The position numbers were made by a program, and so were the translations under genes. A stretch of 64,000 bases of DNA from Prevotellaceae bacterium. Its GTDB lineage: Bacteria; Bacteroidota; Bacteroidia; Bacteroidales; Paludibacteraceae. Shown here in pieces: positions 1 to 8,614 of this stretch (the stretch's first letter is position 1; every line of letters starts with the position of its first letter). The stretch is from positions 124,001-188,000 of the forward strand of contig JAISVR010000001.1 of NCBI GenBank assembly GCA_031271465.1, in the 5' to 3' direction. Below the pieces are notes generated by a model that saw only the letters and a program-made list of their open reading frames with translations, did no database searches and was not told the DNA's origin.

Positions 1-462
1 TTCTTCGTCTTTTTCAAACACCTTGCTTTCTTCAAGATTTTTGAGCAATTTGAGGTAGCGTTGTTCGTGCTCGTATTCTACCTTGGCAATCATTCTATAC
101 ATGGTTGCTATTTCTTTAAATCCTTCCGCTTCGGCAACATCGGCAAATTTCGGATAACTGAGATCCCATTCCTCATGCTCGCCCGCGGCTGCTTCTTTCA
201 GGTTTTCAACTGTGTTGCTAATAATGCCTGCAGGATACGATGCTGTAATTTCCACCATACCGCCTTCGAGGTATTTAAACATTCTTTTGGCATGTTCTTT
301 TTCCTGATTGGCAGTTTCTTCAAAAATAGAAGCTATTTGTTCGTAACCTTCTTTTTTTGCCACACTCGCAAAAAAGGTATAGCGATTACGCGCCTGCGAC
401 TCTCCTGCAAATGAAGTGAGCAGATTTTTCTCGGTTTGTGTTCCTTTTACTGATTTTTCCAT
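1..462 (-). CDS. rbr: Rubrerythrin (partial, C-terminus beyond window)
   Basis: Non-haem diiron peroxidase that reduces hydrogen peroxide in the cytoplasm of anaerobes. The 154 residues visible from ATG at 462 form the ferritin-like four-helix domain: an N-terminal LTSFAGESQARNRY segment with the first iron-ligand Glu, an EETANQEKEHAKRM helix with an ExxH pair near residues 50-55, and a second EYEHEQRY ExxH pair near residue 135. The usual C-terminal rubredoxin iron-binding domain (two CxxC motifs) would lie beyond base 1, so the gene is cut by the window edge rather than broken. A TAATTTTG promoter-like element lies about 50 bp upstream. Identification is firm; whether it is the classical form with a rubredoxin tail cannot be seen. 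Confidence 0.93.
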   Translation of the reverse strand, partial: MEKSVKGTQTEKNLLTSFAGESQARNRYTFFASVAKKEGYEQIASIFEETANQEKEHAKRMFKYLEGGMVEITASYPAGIISNTVENLKEAAAGEHEEWDLSYPKFADVAEAEGFKEIATMYRMIAKVEYEHEQRYLKLLKNLEESKVFEKDEE

Positions 463-509
463 ACTGTTATTTTATTTAATTAATTAGATAAATTTCAAAA
501 AACCGTTCG

Positions 510-517
510 CAAAATTA
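510..517 (-). promoter_or_regulatory. Bacteroidota -7 element for rubrerythrin
   Basis: TAATTTTG on the minus strand fits the Bacteroidota TAnnTTTG consensus and ends 48 bp before the rubrerythrin ATG. No clear TTTG -33 element was found, so it is a candidate only. Confidence 0.4.
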
Positions 518-560
518 CATTCTTTTTTTACTTTCTACGCTGTTTTCCCATATTAATTTC

Positions 561-1025
561 TCAATCACGATAGCCAAAATACAATCGTAACGACTGCCAC
601 GAACGCACTTTTTCTCCATTTTTTTCTGCCGGAATCCAGCGCGGCATAGTGGAAATAAAGCGGCGCGCCTCATCTTCAAACACTTTATCGCCGTGAGTAA
701 GCAGTTCTACCTGCGATATTTTGCCGTTGCGTTCTACTACAAAACGGCAAAGCAAACTGTTTTTCGTACTGTCCGAGGCATTTTGTGCCGGATTTTGTAT
801 CATTCGCTCTTCGTAGCGTTTCAAGGAACTTACGCCGCCTCGATACTGCGCAGGCTTATCTACAACAAGCATTATCTCTTCTTCAAGAGCAAAGCGTTGT
901 TCGGCAAGCGTATAAGCACAACCGCAATCGGGGTTTACAGGCTCTTTTTGAGCCGAAAGCAAAACCGGAAATCCACACAACAACAGAGTGGGTAAAAGAA
1001 CATTTTTCCTAAAAATCATAATCAT
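561..1025 (-). CDS. Small secreted TonB C-terminal-domain protein
   Basis: A 154-residue protein with an N-terminal signal sequence (basic start, hydrophobic LLPTLLLCGFPVLLSAQ) and a C-terminal half resembling the TonB_C fold: a CRFVVERNGKISQVELL strand-turn-strand, then an ISTMPRWIPAEKNGEKV segment typical of Bacteroidota TonB-like proteins. Classical TonB has a membrane anchor and a proline-rich spacer; here the spacer is missing, so this is a periplasmic TonB-C module rather than a full energy transducer. It stands alone, divergent from gltX. A second in-frame ATG at 1019 is an equally possible start. Partner receptor unknown. Confidence 0.8.
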   Translation of the reverse strand: MIMIFRKNVLLPTLLLCGFPVLLSAQKEPVNPDCGCAYTLAEQRFALEEEIMLVVDKPAQYRGGVSSLKRYEERMIQNPAQNASDSTKNSLLCRFVVERNGKISQVELLTHGDKVFEDEARRFISTMPRWIPAEKNGEKVRSWQSLRLYFGYRD

Positions 1026-1041
1026 AAAAAATTAAAACAGG

Positions 1042-1049
1042 CAAAATTA
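1042..1049 (-). promoter_or_regulatory. -7 element for the TonB-C gene
   Basis: Minus-strand TAATTTTG, 17 bp upstream of the ATG at 1025, back to back with the gltX promoter element. Confidence 0.4.
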
Positions 1050-1068
1050 AATAATAATTGGAATTTCC

Positions 1069-1076
1069 TATCTTTG
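1069..1076 (+). promoter_or_regulatory. -7 element for gltX
   Basis: TATCTTTG followed by GCGCC fits TAnnTTTG. The same TATCTTTGCRC string occurs before ahcY and the 41066 transporter, which supports real promoter use. It lies 30 bp before the gltX ATG. Confidence 0.6.
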
Positions 1077-1106
1077 CGCCTTTAAAATTTTTAAACAATT
1101 TTCACG

Positions 1107-2618
1107 ATGACAAAAGTTCGAGTTCGTTTTGCTCCAAGTCCTACCGGGGCTTTGCATATTGGTGGAGTGCGCACCGCGTTGTACAATTATCTGTTTGCCC
1201 GCCACCACGGCGGCGATATGCTGCTGCGTATCGAAGACACCGACAGCAACCGTTTTGTTCCCGGAGCCGAAGCATACATCATAGAGTCTCTCCGCTGGTT
1301 GGGAATCGAAATTGACGAAGGTGTGGGAAAAGGCGGCAACTACGCCCCCTATCGTCAAAGCGAGCGTAAGGATATTTATCTCGAATATGTACAGCAGCTT
1401 CTCGATGCAGGCTTGGCTTATCGGGCTTTCGACACACCTGAGCAACTTGAAGCAAAACGCAACGAAGTAAAGAATTTTCAATACGATGCTTCTACGCGCT
1501 TGTTGATGCAAAATTCGCTTTCGCTGCCCAAAGAAGAAGTAAATCGCCGTATTACCGCAGGCGAAGCGTTTGTGGTGCGCATCAAAATCGAACCGAACGA
1601 AAACATCACCGTGCACGACCTTATCCGAGGCGATGTGGTGGTAAATTCGTCTATTCTCGACGACAAAGTATTGTGGAAATCTGCCGACGGATTGCCTACT
1701 TATCATTTGGCAAATATTGTAGACGACCACTTGATGCGCATCACTCATGTTATCCGAGGCGAAGAATGGTTGCCTTCCGCGCCGCTGCATGTACTGTTAT
1801 ACCGCTATTTGGGCTGGGCAGATACAATGCCGCAATTTGCCCACCTGCCGCTGCTGCTTAAACCTGAGGGCAACGGCAAGCTTAGTAAGCGCGACGGCGA
1901 CAAGTTTGGTTTTCCTGTGTTTCCTATCGAGTGGACAGACCCCGCAACGGGCGAAAAGTCGAGCGGCTATCGTGAATCGGGTTATTTCCCCGAAGCGGTG
2001 GTAAATTTCCTTGCTCTTTTGGGGTGGAATGCCGGTACGGAACAGGAAATTTTTTCGATGCAGGAATTGATTTCGCTTTTTTCGCTCGAAAAAGTGAGCA
2101 AATCGGGTGCAAAATTCGACTACGAAAAAGGCAAGTGGTTCAACCATCAATATTTGCAAATGAAATCGGACGAAGAAATTGCCGATTTGTTTTTGCCTAT
2201 ATTAAAGGATAAGAATATTTCGGCAGATAAAAAAGTAGTTGTCAAAATTGCAGGGTTGGTAAAAGAGCGCGTAAATTTTGTTTCCGAAATGTGGGCGCAA
2301 TCGTCGTTTTTTTTCCTCGCGCCAACTGCTTACGACGAAAAAGCCGTTCAAAAACGCTGGAAAGCTGAAACGCCTGCTCTGATGCAAGAATTGATTACCG
2401 TGCTGGAAAGTATTACCGATTTTTCGGCACACAACACCGAAGAAACCGTCAAAGCATGGATTGCCAAGCACGAATACAACATGGGCGCAGTGATGAACGC
2501 TTTTCGCCTGTCGCTCGTTGGCGAGCTGAAAGGTGCGCATCTGTTCGATATTACTGAAATTATCGGCAAAAGCGAGACTATTTCACGGCTGAAGAAAGCA
2601 ATAGAAAAATTAACTTGA
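1107..2618 (+). CDS. gltX: Glutamyl-tRNA synthetase
   Basis: Class I aminoacyl-tRNA synthetase that charges tRNA-Glu with glutamate. The 503-residue length is normal for the family. The HIGH-type signature is HIGG at residues 17-20 within [20 protein letters not shown], and the KMSKS-type loop is KLSKRDGDK from about residue 258. Between them is the Rossmann and acceptor-binding region ([11 protein letters not shown], then [13 protein letters not shown]); the C-terminal helical anticodon-binding domain fills residues 340-503. It is monocistronic with its own promoter element and is followed by an RRM gene that starts about 145 bp downstream. Confidence 0.98.
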   Translation: MTKVRVRFAPSPTGALHIGGVRTALYNYLFARHHGGDMLLRIEDTDSNRFVPGAEAYIIESLRWLGIEIDEGVGKGGNYAPYRQSERKDIYLEYVQQLLDAGLAYRAFDTPEQLEAKRNEVKNFQYDASTRLLMQNSLSLPKEEVNRRITAGEAFVVRIKIEPNENITVHDLIRGDVVVNSSILDDKVLWKSADGLPTYHLANIVDDHLMRITHVIRGEEWLPSAPLHVLLYRYLGWADTMPQFAHLPLLLKPEGNGKLSKRDGDKFGFPVFPIEWTDPATGEKSSGYRESGYFPEAVVNFLALLGWNAGTEQEIFSMQELISLFSLEKVSKSGAKFDYEKGKWFNHQYLQMKSDEEIADLFLPILKDKNISADKKVVVKIAGLVKERVNFVSEMWAQSSFFFLAPTAYDEKAVQKRWKAETPALMQELITVLESITDFSAHNTEETVKAWIAKHEYNMGAVMNAFRLSLVGELKGAHLFDITEIIGKSETISRLKKAIEKLT

Positions 2619-2764
2619 AAATATTCTTTGTTTTTTGTTGAAATATCAAAATTTATGTTTTCCTTTGTGCCCGCGAGTTTGTGCTCTTTAAACCATGTTT
2701 TTTTCGAATAACATTCTTTACAGTTCGTAAACCCGCAAACAATTTAATTCACTATTTTATTTTT

Positions 2765-3010
2765 ATGAACATTTACATTGGAAATTTAAGTTACAGACTT
2801 AAAGAAAAAGACCTTCAACAGGTTTTGGGAGAATACGGAGAAGTTAGCTCCGTGAAAATTATCACAGACAGAGAAAGCGGTCGTTCGAAAGGTTTCGGGT
2901 TTGCCGAAATGCCTGACGACGAGGCTGCTCAAAAAGCTATCAACGAACTGAATGGTGCCGAACTCGATGGTCGCACTATGGTTTTAAAAGTGGCTGTTCC
3001 GAAAAGCTAA
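2765..3010 (+). CDS. Small RRM-type RNA-binding protein
   Basis: An 81-residue single RNA recognition motif protein of the kind common in Bacteroidota and cyanobacteria, probably binding single-stranded RNA in the cytoplasm. RNP2 is IYIGNL at residues 3-8 and RNP1 is KGFGFAEM at residues 42-49, with aromatic residues at the usual RNA-stacking positions. The start at 2765 is chosen because it places RNP2 immediately after the initiator as in the family; the open frame upstream is not conserved-looking. Unlike many relatives it has no Gly/Arg-rich tail. A strong intrinsic terminator follows. Confidence 0.93.
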   Translation: MNIYIGNLSYRLKEKDLQQVLGEYGEVSSVKIITDRESGRSKGFGFAEMPDDEAAQKAINELNGAELDGRTMVLKVAVPKS

Positions 3011-3028
3011 TTCTTTTTTACGGAAAAC

Positions 3029-3066
3029 AAACAGGCGGATTCGTTAAAAGAATCCGCCTGTTTTAT
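3029..3066 (+). terminator. Rho-independent terminator after the RRM gene
   Basis: A perfect 14-bp stem (AAACAGGCGGATTC / GAATCCGCCTGTTT) with a 7-nt loop, ending in a T-rich run, 18 bp after the stop codon. It is A-rich on the other side, so it may also serve the minus strand. Confidence 0.9.
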
Positions 3067-3067
3067 T

Positions 3068-3247
3068 TTATTTCTTCATCACCTTTACTGCCTCATTATT
3101 TACCTGCAACAGATAAGTTCCTCGTGGATAAACCGACAAATCTATCGCATTAGCTGTAGTTTGCAACAACAACTTGCCTTGCAGGCTGTAAAGTTTCAGA
3201 GCAGGAATAACACCGTCTACTGTTTCAATAGAGTGGAAAGTGGGCAT
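3068..3247 (-). pseudogene. Remnant of a T9SS C-terminal sorting domain
   Basis: The last ~60 codons of this minus-strand frame (residues ALKLYSLQGKLLLQT, YPRGTYLLQVNNEAVKVMKK) match the pattern of a type A T9SS sorting domain: a strand ending in L/Q-G-K, then P-x-G-x-Y-x-L, then a basic end. There is no signal peptide and no cargo upstream: the frame runs directly into a dispersed GCGGGTCAAGCGCGC repeat at about 3250. I read it as the 3' end of a lost secreted-protein gene. A very small intact protein is less likely, since a sorting domain alone has no known use. Confidence 0.6.
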
Positions 3248-3317
3248 TGTTATTATGCGATTGCGGGTCAAGCGCGCAATAACGGATAAGTCCGAAAGAG
3301 ATAGTCCTATTCATTGT

Positions 3318-4928
3318 TTATCTCTGAACTCCGTCCCAATCTTCCCATTCCGATTTGCTTATCGGACAACCCTGTTTAACCCATTTATTCCTTATTGTTC
3401 TCATTTTTTGCTGCCAATCTCTTCTTTCCCTGTCATCATCACTAGTATAAGTACCGCTATTCAATCGTATCAAATAAGTTTCGTATGTACTATAAGTTTG
3501 AGCATCGGTACTCCAAGCCTGCCCACATGTTTTTTCCGATTTAGTATTTTTTGAACCGGAATTCTCTTTTTTATTCGTTGAGCGGTTTGCACTTCCACTG
3601 CTACTTGTATTATTACTGGCGGAACTATTGTTACCACTTTTATTATTACTTAAATCTGAAATTTGACCTGCAAGAGTTGCAGTGCTGGTAACAAGAGGTA
3701 TAAAATCCGCCATTGTTAAACCCTTATATTTATCAGGATTTATTTGTTGATCAGCCAATAATTCTTCAAGTCTATATTTGGCAGCAACATTACCCAATTC
3801 TGCCGATTTTCGGAAATAGGTCAATGAGTTATGTGGTGATTTGTACAAATCCGGATTATTAATATACACATCATCAGTACTGTATGAATTTGCAAGAAGA
3901 TAATATGATGCCGAAGCTACCTGATATTCCTTTGGAATTCGAGCCCATTCGCTAACTGCATAAAGAATAGGAAGCTTTGCTCTTGCATCTCCAAAATAAT
4001 ACATAAGTCCTAAACTATATTGAGCATATTTATTCTTCTTTTTTGCCTTTTTATACAATTGCGCTGCTTCATTATAATTTTTCTCTGTCCCAATGCCCAA
4101 ATAATACATATTCCCCAGTGCATTTTGAGCGTCTGCATTTTTCTTTCGTGCTGCTGCCTCATACCATTTCTTTGCCTCTGACAAGTCCTGCGAAACACCA
4201 TTAAAGCCGAGTTGATAAATCACACCCAAGTGAAACATATCTTCGGGATTAGTGCTCGCTCTCAGGCTTTCAAGATTCACATCTTCATTTTCATATTTTT
4301 CTTTTAATTCTTCGTTAAATTTAGAGGCGGCATAGCCTCTTTGCTTATATAATAAAGTAATATTATCCAATGCTATTTGAAGTTTCTCAACGGACAAAGC
4401 TTTTATAAACCATTTTTCGGCTTCGGCAAAATTTTGCTCAACACCCTGTCCATTGAAATATTTTGAACCTATATTATTCATAGCATTAGTGTGTCCCTGT
4501 TCGGCAGCTTTCATATACCATTTTATAGCTTCGGTATAACTTTGTATTATGCCTTCACCATTGTTATACATAAGTCCTAAACTATATGCAGCCTTAGCGT
4601 GGTTTTGCTCGGCAGCTTTTTCTAACCAGTACACAGCTTGCGTATAATCCAGATTTACTCCTGTTCCCTCTTCATAGCATAGACCCAACAAGTATTGAGC
4701 ACCTGCATAATTTTGGTCAGCTGATTTACGAAGCCATTTTACAGCCTCGACATTATCTATTGGAACTCCCTGCACCCCACTCACATAGAAAGCACCTAAC
4801 TTATATTGGGCTTCGGCACTTCCTGCTTCTGCTTCGATTTTCCAGTCATTAAACGATTTTTGTCCCCACAAAGCAAGTGAGATACAAACTAATACAGTAA
4901 ATACGAATATTTTCCTTAAAGTGTTCAT
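3318..4928 (-). CDS. Secreted Sel1-like repeat protein
   Basis: A 536-residue protein with a signal peptide (residues 1-22, ending LWGQ) followed by a run of Sel1-like (TPR-type) repeats over about residues 30-350. Each carries the A-x-x-x-L-G-x-x-Y/F-x-x-G-x-G-V pattern (for example AQYLLGLCYEEGTGV and AAYSLGLMYNNGEGI). A Ser/Asn/Gly-rich linker (residues 430-460) leads to a C-terminal region of unknown function with SAKTCGQAW-like and WDGVQR-like ends and two Cys. Sel1 repeats are protein-protein scaffolds; the partner cannot be told. It is the first gene of the 3.3-9.9 kb minus-strand accessory zone but does not have the hairpin leader of its neighbours. Confidence 0.88.
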   Translation of the reverse strand: MNTLRKIFVFTVLVCISLALWGQKSFNDWKIEAEAGSAEAQYKLGAFYVSGVQGVPIDNVEAVKWLRKSADQNYAGAQYLLGLCYEEGTGVNLDYTQAVYWLEKAAEQNHAKAAYSLGLMYNNGEGIIQSYTEAIKWYMKAAEQGHTNAMNNIGSKYFNGQGVEQNFAEAEKWFIKALSVEKLQIALDNITLLYKQRGYAASKFNEELKEKYENEDVNLESLRASTNPEDMFHLGVIYQLGFNGVSQDLSEAKKWYEAAARKKNADAQNALGNMYYLGIGTEKNYNEAAQLYKKAKKKNKYAQYSLGLMYYFGDARAKLPILYAVSEWARIPKEYQVASASYYLLANSYSTDDVYINNPDLYKSPHNSLTYFRKSAELGNVAAKYRLEELLADQQINPDKYKGLTMADFIPLVTSTATLAGQISDLSNNKSGNNSSASNNTSSSGSANRSTNKKENSGSKNTKSEKTCGQAWSTDAQTYSTYETYLIRLNSGTYTSDDDRERRDWQQKMRTIRNKWVKQGCPISKSEWEDWDGVQR

Positions 4929-5193
4929 TTTTATTATTTTATTGACCTGCCTACTCTACATACAGTTTTTCAGCATTCCTGTTTTGTTACATAATCTAAT
5001 AATCCGCAAAGGAATCTTTAATTTATTAAAAAAAACAATTTTTTATGAATAATACTAGTCTATTATACTCTATTTGCAATTGCTACAATGTTTAAATATA
5101 ACTTCTCATTACGCTCAAACTCTTTGTCAATCAGGAATTCCTCATAATCAAATCCATAGCATCATAAGTCAATTGCTTCAAAGTTGTTCCCAC

Positions 5194-5230
5194 CTTTCCG
5201 CCGGCACTACAAGTCTGCACCGGCGGAAAG
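5194..5230 (-). terminator. Strong GC-rich hairpin after the 5241-5606 gene
   Basis: A perfect 11-bp inverted repeat (CTTTCCGCCGG / CCGGCGGAAAG) begins 11 nt after the minus-strand stop codon at 5241. There is no U tract, so it may stabilise the mRNA 3' end rather than terminate by itself. The flanking 4929-5193 stretch shows nothing else I can support. Confidence 0.5.
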
Positions 5231-5240
5231 AGTAAAAAAA

Positions 5241-5606
5241 CTACTCCGTAAACTCAATAATATAGGCAGAAACAGTAATAGTATTAACACTTGCTACAAC
5301 AAACGATTTGTAGTTACTTTCTACTGTTTCATTTATTATCGCTCGCGAAGTCCCTTCAAGTCCGGCATTATTTAACATATCAGCCCTTGCCTGAGCAACC
5401 AAGGGATTAAAACTACCCCCAAAACCTAAAACGGATATACCATGAGCTTTCCCCTCTACTTTGGATATAATTTTGTAATTCTTTTTAGACAATACAACTT
5501 CCGTAGCATGATTATTCAAATTGGAAGTTAAACCGCTATGTATGGCGCAACCCGACATAGAGAATGCAATCATGCCTGCAATAATTATTTTTACTAACTT
5601 TTTCAT
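5241..5606 (-). CDS. Small lipoprotein (DUF6567-like)
   Basis: A 121-residue lipoprotein: signal MKKLVKIIIAGMIAFSMSGC with a lipobox (MSGC, Cys20), then an HSGLTSNLNNHATEVVL segment and a GISVLGFGG loop. This arrangement resembles small Bacteroidota lipoproteins currently grouped as a domain of unknown function (DUF6567 is my recollection, not a search result). The downstream half (RADMLNNAGLEGTSRAIIN...) looks like the alpha/beta fold of that group. It shares the 5' leader hairpin seen before three other lipoprotein genes here, although the mature protein is unrelated. Function unknown. Confidence 0.82.
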   Translation of the reverse strand: MKKLVKIIIAGMIAFSMSGCAIHSGLTSNLNNHATEVVLSKKNYKIISKVEGKAHGISVLGFGGSFNPLVAQARADMLNNAGLEGTSRAIINETVESNYKSFVVASVNTITVSAYIIEFTE

Positions 5607-5623
5607 TTTTCTTGTTGTTTAAA

Positions 5624-5643
5624 GTCCACTCCTTTTAGTAGAC
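5624..5643 (-). promoter_or_regulatory. 5' leader hairpin (stem variant)
   Basis: Minus strand: stem GTCTAC, loop TAAAAGGA, stem GTGGAC (one G-U wobble), ending 17 nt before the ATG at 5606. The stem sequence differs entirely from the three related leaders while the pairing and the AAAAGG loop are kept. Confidence 0.6.
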
Positions 5644-5672
5644 ATTATTAAATTATAATGAATTAATTGATT

Positions 5673-6029
5673 TTAATTGCGAAAACTCGCAATCGTTTTT
5701 TCTCCTTGTTTGACTCTAATTCCTGATTTGGAAGCATAGTTGTTTTTTGTTAATGTTGAAACAATTACACTATAAGTACCAGACGGAATATCTGTAAATT
5801 CTTTATTTGAATGATAAACAATAGTTGGATAATATGTTTTATCATATTCTTTATTGTAAATCTTGACTTTCTTAATGGACACAGGTCCTTTATCATATAA
5901 ATTATTAATCAACACGATACTACCCTTTTCCATACTACTGCCTCCACTGTCTTTATCGTCATCACTGCACGATACAAAACCCAATGACATTGCAGCCATC
6001 ATCACAAATAAATAAGCTAATTTTTTCAT
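5673..6029 (-). CDS. Small lipoprotein with SCSDDD-type signal
   Basis: A 118-residue lipoprotein. Residues 1-21 form a signal (MKKLAYLFVMMAAMSLGFVSC) with Cys21 as the lipid site, followed by an acidic SDDDKDSGGS tether typical of Bacteroidota surface-exported lipoproteins. The mature part is a predicted beta-sandwich-like stretch (IVLINNLYDKGPVSIKKVKIY, then IPSGTYSVIVSTL), similar in style to small Ig- or carboxypeptidase-regulatory-like folds. No family could be named. The signal and tether are nearly identical to those of the 8615-9046 gene, but the mature regions are unrelated. Confidence 0.78.
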   Translation of the reverse strand: MKKLAYLFVMMAAMSLGFVSCSDDDKDSGGSSMEKGSIVLINNLYDKGPVSIKKVKIYNKEYDKTYYPTIVYHSNKEFTDIPSGTYSVIVSTLTKNNYASKSGIRVKQGEKTIASFRN

Positions 6030-6045
6030 ATTCCTTGTTATTTTA

Positions 6046-6065
6046 CTTCTGCCCTTTTACAGAAG
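6046..6065 (-). promoter_or_regulatory. 5' leader hairpin
   Basis: Minus strand: stem CTTCTG, loop TAAAAGGG, stem CAGAAG, 16 nt before the ATG at 6029. No U tract follows, so it is not a terminator. Confidence 0.65.
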
Positions 6066-6154
6066 GTTTTGTTTAATAATTAATGCGAATCAGAAATAGA
6101 ATTAAAATCGTGTTAAGCACTGTATTATGTTCTACTCCCGATGGGTTATTTAGT

Positions 6155-6799
6155 TTACTTCAAATGATAATTGATAGTAAACGAAAGCGGAGCAAATCCC
6201 AGCGAATAAGGGTTTGCCTCGGCGTAACGGGGATTATTGATGAAAAATCCTGCCGTTGTTTGCGAAGTTTTGATGTCCTTCCCTGTCGGATTTTCTTTTG
6301 TGTCGGTACGATTGGCAATGCTGAAAATATTTCCAAGCGACAGTTCTACCGAGAATTTCTCGTTAACAATATACTGAACGCCCGGCTTAACTCCCAAAGT
6401 TACCGTAGTGATGTTGGTACCCGCGCCGAACTCCAAGCCTGCTTGTCCGAAAAATTTAAATTTCTCTCCGTTCAGGAAATAATAACGCGCAAAAGGTTCG
6501 ATGGTGAAAAAGCTTGTAGATTCGCTTGCATCTTTGTTTTTGTCGCCATTATTATACACATTTTTGCTATCCGAGGCATAACCGATTTGACCGCCCACAC
6601 CGAAGTTGTCCGACAGGAAATAGGTAAGACTCGGAGCCAGCTCAAACGAGGTAGTAGCCGTACCGTTTTTTTCTCCGTCTACACTGGGAGCTGCCGTGAT
6701 GTCCAGTCCGAAATTACCACTCACTACTATCGAGCCTGTGCCCGCATTTACACTCATTGCCATTAAGGCGGCAATTGCCATTACTACTAATTTTTTCAT
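6155..6799 (-). CDS. Porin-like outer membrane beta-barrel protein
   Basis: A 214-residue protein with a cleavable signal (MKKLVVMAIAALMAMSVNAG) and alternating-hydrophobicity strands across the rest: FELAPSLTYFLSDNFGVGGQIGY, FFTIEPFARYYFL and FKFFGQAGLEFGAG are transmembrane beta-strand patterns of the OmpW/OMP_b-brl class. It ends in the segment LSFTINYHLK; family members end on an aromatic or hydrophobic strand like this. About eight strands are expected for this size. It lacks the hairpin leader of the flanking lipoprotein genes. Ligand or role unknown. Confidence 0.88.
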   Translation of the reverse strand: MKKLVVMAIAALMAMSVNAGTGSIVVSGNFGLDITAAPSVDGEKNGTATTSFELAPSLTYFLSDNFGVGGQIGYASDSKNVYNNGDKNKDASESTSFFTIEPFARYYFLNGEKFKFFGQAGLEFGAGTNITTVTLGVKPGVQYIVNEKFSVELSLGNIFSIANRTDTKENPTGKDIKTSQTTAGFFINNPRYAEANPYSLGFAPLSFTINYHLK

Positions 6800-6848
6800 G
6801 TTTTTAGTGTTTTAAAAAATTTATAAATAAGAAAATTGATTTTTTCTG

Positions 6849-7349
6849 TTATCGGATTTTTGTATAAACAGTAGCTTTACCCATAGTAAGAGCCCCTTCA
6901 TCATACAGTTCCATTTTGTTTGCAGTCAAACTTTTTATAGGGTAGGAATCATCATCGCCTCCGTCTCCGTTGTCAGCGAAAGAAATTAAGAGGCAATACT
7001 CAAAATTGCTGATATCAAGACCCTCTTCGCGAGCTTTTTCAATCATTTCTATCACAGCCGCAGCACCATATTCTTTCCGGCTCATTACCGAATAACTGCC
7101 GTAATTTGGTTCATCATACTCATCGTGTTCGATAAGTTCAAAACTTCCATCTTTGTTAAAAGTCCAAAGATGGCTGAATTCACCTCCTTCATCGTAAGTT
7201 CCCCGGGTTTCCCAGCTGCCAAATAAAAGGCTGAGGTTAAAGTTACCGCCCGGCTTATTTGGGTCGAATGGTTCATCACTGTCGCCGCAGCCGGTAAACC
7301 CCAGTGTTGTAATAAACACTGCAGCGATCAAATACACTAATTTTTTCAT
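6849..7349 (-). CDS. Lipocalin-like lipoprotein
   Basis: A 166-residue lipoprotein; the start at 7349 (MKKLVYLIAAVFITTLGFTGC) gives a good signal with Cys21, while the longer open frame adds residues translated from the leader hairpin. The mature domain shows the Bacteroidota lipocalin-like pattern: a LLFGSWETRGTYD strand with the G-x-W signature, WTFNKDGSFELIE, and GSYSVM. Such proteins are small extracytoplasmic beta-barrels of mostly unknown ligand. It is preceded by the CTTCTG/CGGAAG leader hairpin and lies in a row of small secreted proteins. Confidence 0.82.
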   Translation of the reverse strand: MKKLVYLIAAVFITTLGFTGCGDSDEPFDPNKPGGNFNLSLLFGSWETRGTYDEGGEFSHLWTFNKDGSFELIEHDEYDEPNYGSYSVMSRKEYGAAAVIEMIEKAREEGLDISNFEYCLLISFADNGDGGDDDSYPIKSLTANKMELYDEGALTMGKATVYTKIR

Positions 7350-7365
7350 AGTTGTTTTTGTTTTA

Positions 7366-7387
7366 CTTCCGCCCTTTTTCACAGAAG
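7366..7387 (-). promoter_or_regulatory. 5' leader hairpin (wobble variant)
   Basis: Minus strand: stem CTTCTG, loop TGAAAAAGGG, stem CGGAAG. The A-to-G change in the 3' arm is tolerated as a U-G pair. It ends 16 nt before the ATG at 7349. Confidence 0.6.
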
Positions 7388-7422
7388 GTTTTTAATTAAT
7401 AATTTAAAGTTTTTTGTTTATT

Positions 7423-8124
7423 CTAAATCAATTGATATTCCTGTTGCTCCGCATGTACGCGTTTCACAAGCTGCGTCATGGTATAATCCTTTAATTTCTC
7501 GACATCAATTTCCTTATACATTGCCTGCCCTGTTTTCAACAGCACTTGCAGGCTCTCCCACAAATCATAGAATTGCTTCCGATTACGCAATGCGCTTCGT
7601 TCTTTCAGCAGTTCTTTTTGCTGCATATTCAAGCTATTAATTTCTGCATGCATGCCTTGCAGTTCCAATATCACTTCCTTTGTCATACCCTTTTTCACCA
7701 GCACCTTTATATTCTGCTTCGCCAGCAACAAGAGGCGGCGCATAACAGCCAAAACCACCTCAACATTCTTCTTGCTGATAGCATAGCGCAGTTCTTTCAG
7801 CCTGAAATCATTTGCCGTAACAGTCAATTCCTTGTCGCTCAATAGCAAATAAACCTCCAGCTTGTTCAACAAAACACGCAGTCCCGTACATTTTTCCTTC
7901 AACCTGCCGGTTGCAAGTTTCAATTCCCTGTCAAGCACCGAAGCATTTACCATCTCCCTACATTCTGCTACTTCCTTTTCAATATTCCTCAGATATTCTT
8001 CCGTAAATACCGGCGAAAAATCCTTAAAATCGCTCAAATCGCGATTTACACTCTGTAGCAGAAACTCCCCGGCAACAGGCAACTCCTCTACCTTGCACGG
8101 GAACGCTTGTTTTTGTTTTTTCAT
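7423..8124 (-). CDS. Uncharacterised all-helical protein
   Basis: A 233-residue protein with no signal peptide or membrane segment. It is almost wholly helical, with long amphipathic stretches: KEVAECREMVNASVLDRELK, ELRYAISKKNVEVVLAVMRR, EINSLNMQQKELLKERSALR. These look like coiled coils or helical hairpins. I do not recognise a family with certainty; helical Bacteroidota proteins of this size are often found next to repetitive accessory DNA. It is flanked upstream by the duplicated intergenic repeat block and downstream by the lipocalin-like gene. The start at 8124 (MKKQKQAF) is the only ATG that keeps the whole helical body. Confidence 0.7.
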   Translation of the reverse strand: MKKQKQAFPCKVEELPVAGEFLLQSVNRDLSDFKDFSPVFTEEYLRNIEKEVAECREMVNASVLDRELKLATGRLKEKCTGLRVLLNKLEVYLLLSDKELTVTANDFRLKELRYAISKKNVEVVLAVMRRLLLLAKQNIKVLVKKGMTKEVILELQGMHAEINSLNMQQKELLKERSALRNRKQFYDLWESLQVLLKTGQAMYKEIDVEKLKDYTMTQLVKRVHAEQQEYQLI

Positions 8125-8135
8125 CTTAACACCTT

Positions 8136-8443
8136 TATTTTTTCACATTACTAATCAAATAAACCTCTCGTCCCTAACTCCTCAAAACTGTTAAATAAAC
8201 TTAACTGACAACGGCAAAAAACTCCCTCTATCCTTCGACTATCCTTCGGCAATCCTTCGACCAAGCTTCGACGAACCCTAACTGTTAACAATTACTAAAA
8301 ACACTCATCGAATCACATTTTTGGCACGCCTTTCTCGTCATTATTCCCTTCGGTCATGACCGTTGGTTGCGAGGAGGAACAACGAAGCAATCTTAGTATA
8401 AAAACCGGATTGCTTCGTTCTCAGAATTAGCAATCACGACCAA
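8136..8443. repeat. Duplicated intergenic block, copy 1
   Basis: Fills most of the 490-bp gap 8125-8614. Two parts (8136-8186 and 8303-8443) recur almost identically at 9098-9148 and 9171-9312. Between them copy 1 has an extra ~110 bp containing repeated CTATCCTTCG-type units. The second part is a long palindrome (GCGAGGAGGAACAACGAAGCA ... GCTTCGTT). The remaining 8444-8614 is low-complexity A/T-rich DNA with no gene I can support. Confidence 0.85.
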
Positions 8444-8614
8444 AAGCTTTTTTTATCAGGTTAATTTTATCTTCACTCGAATCGTCTGTTTCTACAGTAG
8501 AGATTACAGAAACAAATTTATTTTTTGCCTAAGAACGAAGACAAACCTGTTAAGTTTTTAAGACTTAACAACTTTCGTTTAAAAACGGTTTTCGGCATTA
8601 TACACTGTAAAAAA

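Noticed and set aside
5131-5220. A 29-codon frame (GTG start) downstream of the 5241 lipoprotein gene
   Set aside because: Looks weakly protein-like, but it overlaps the GC-rich hairpin, has no promoter of its own, and is too short to judge.
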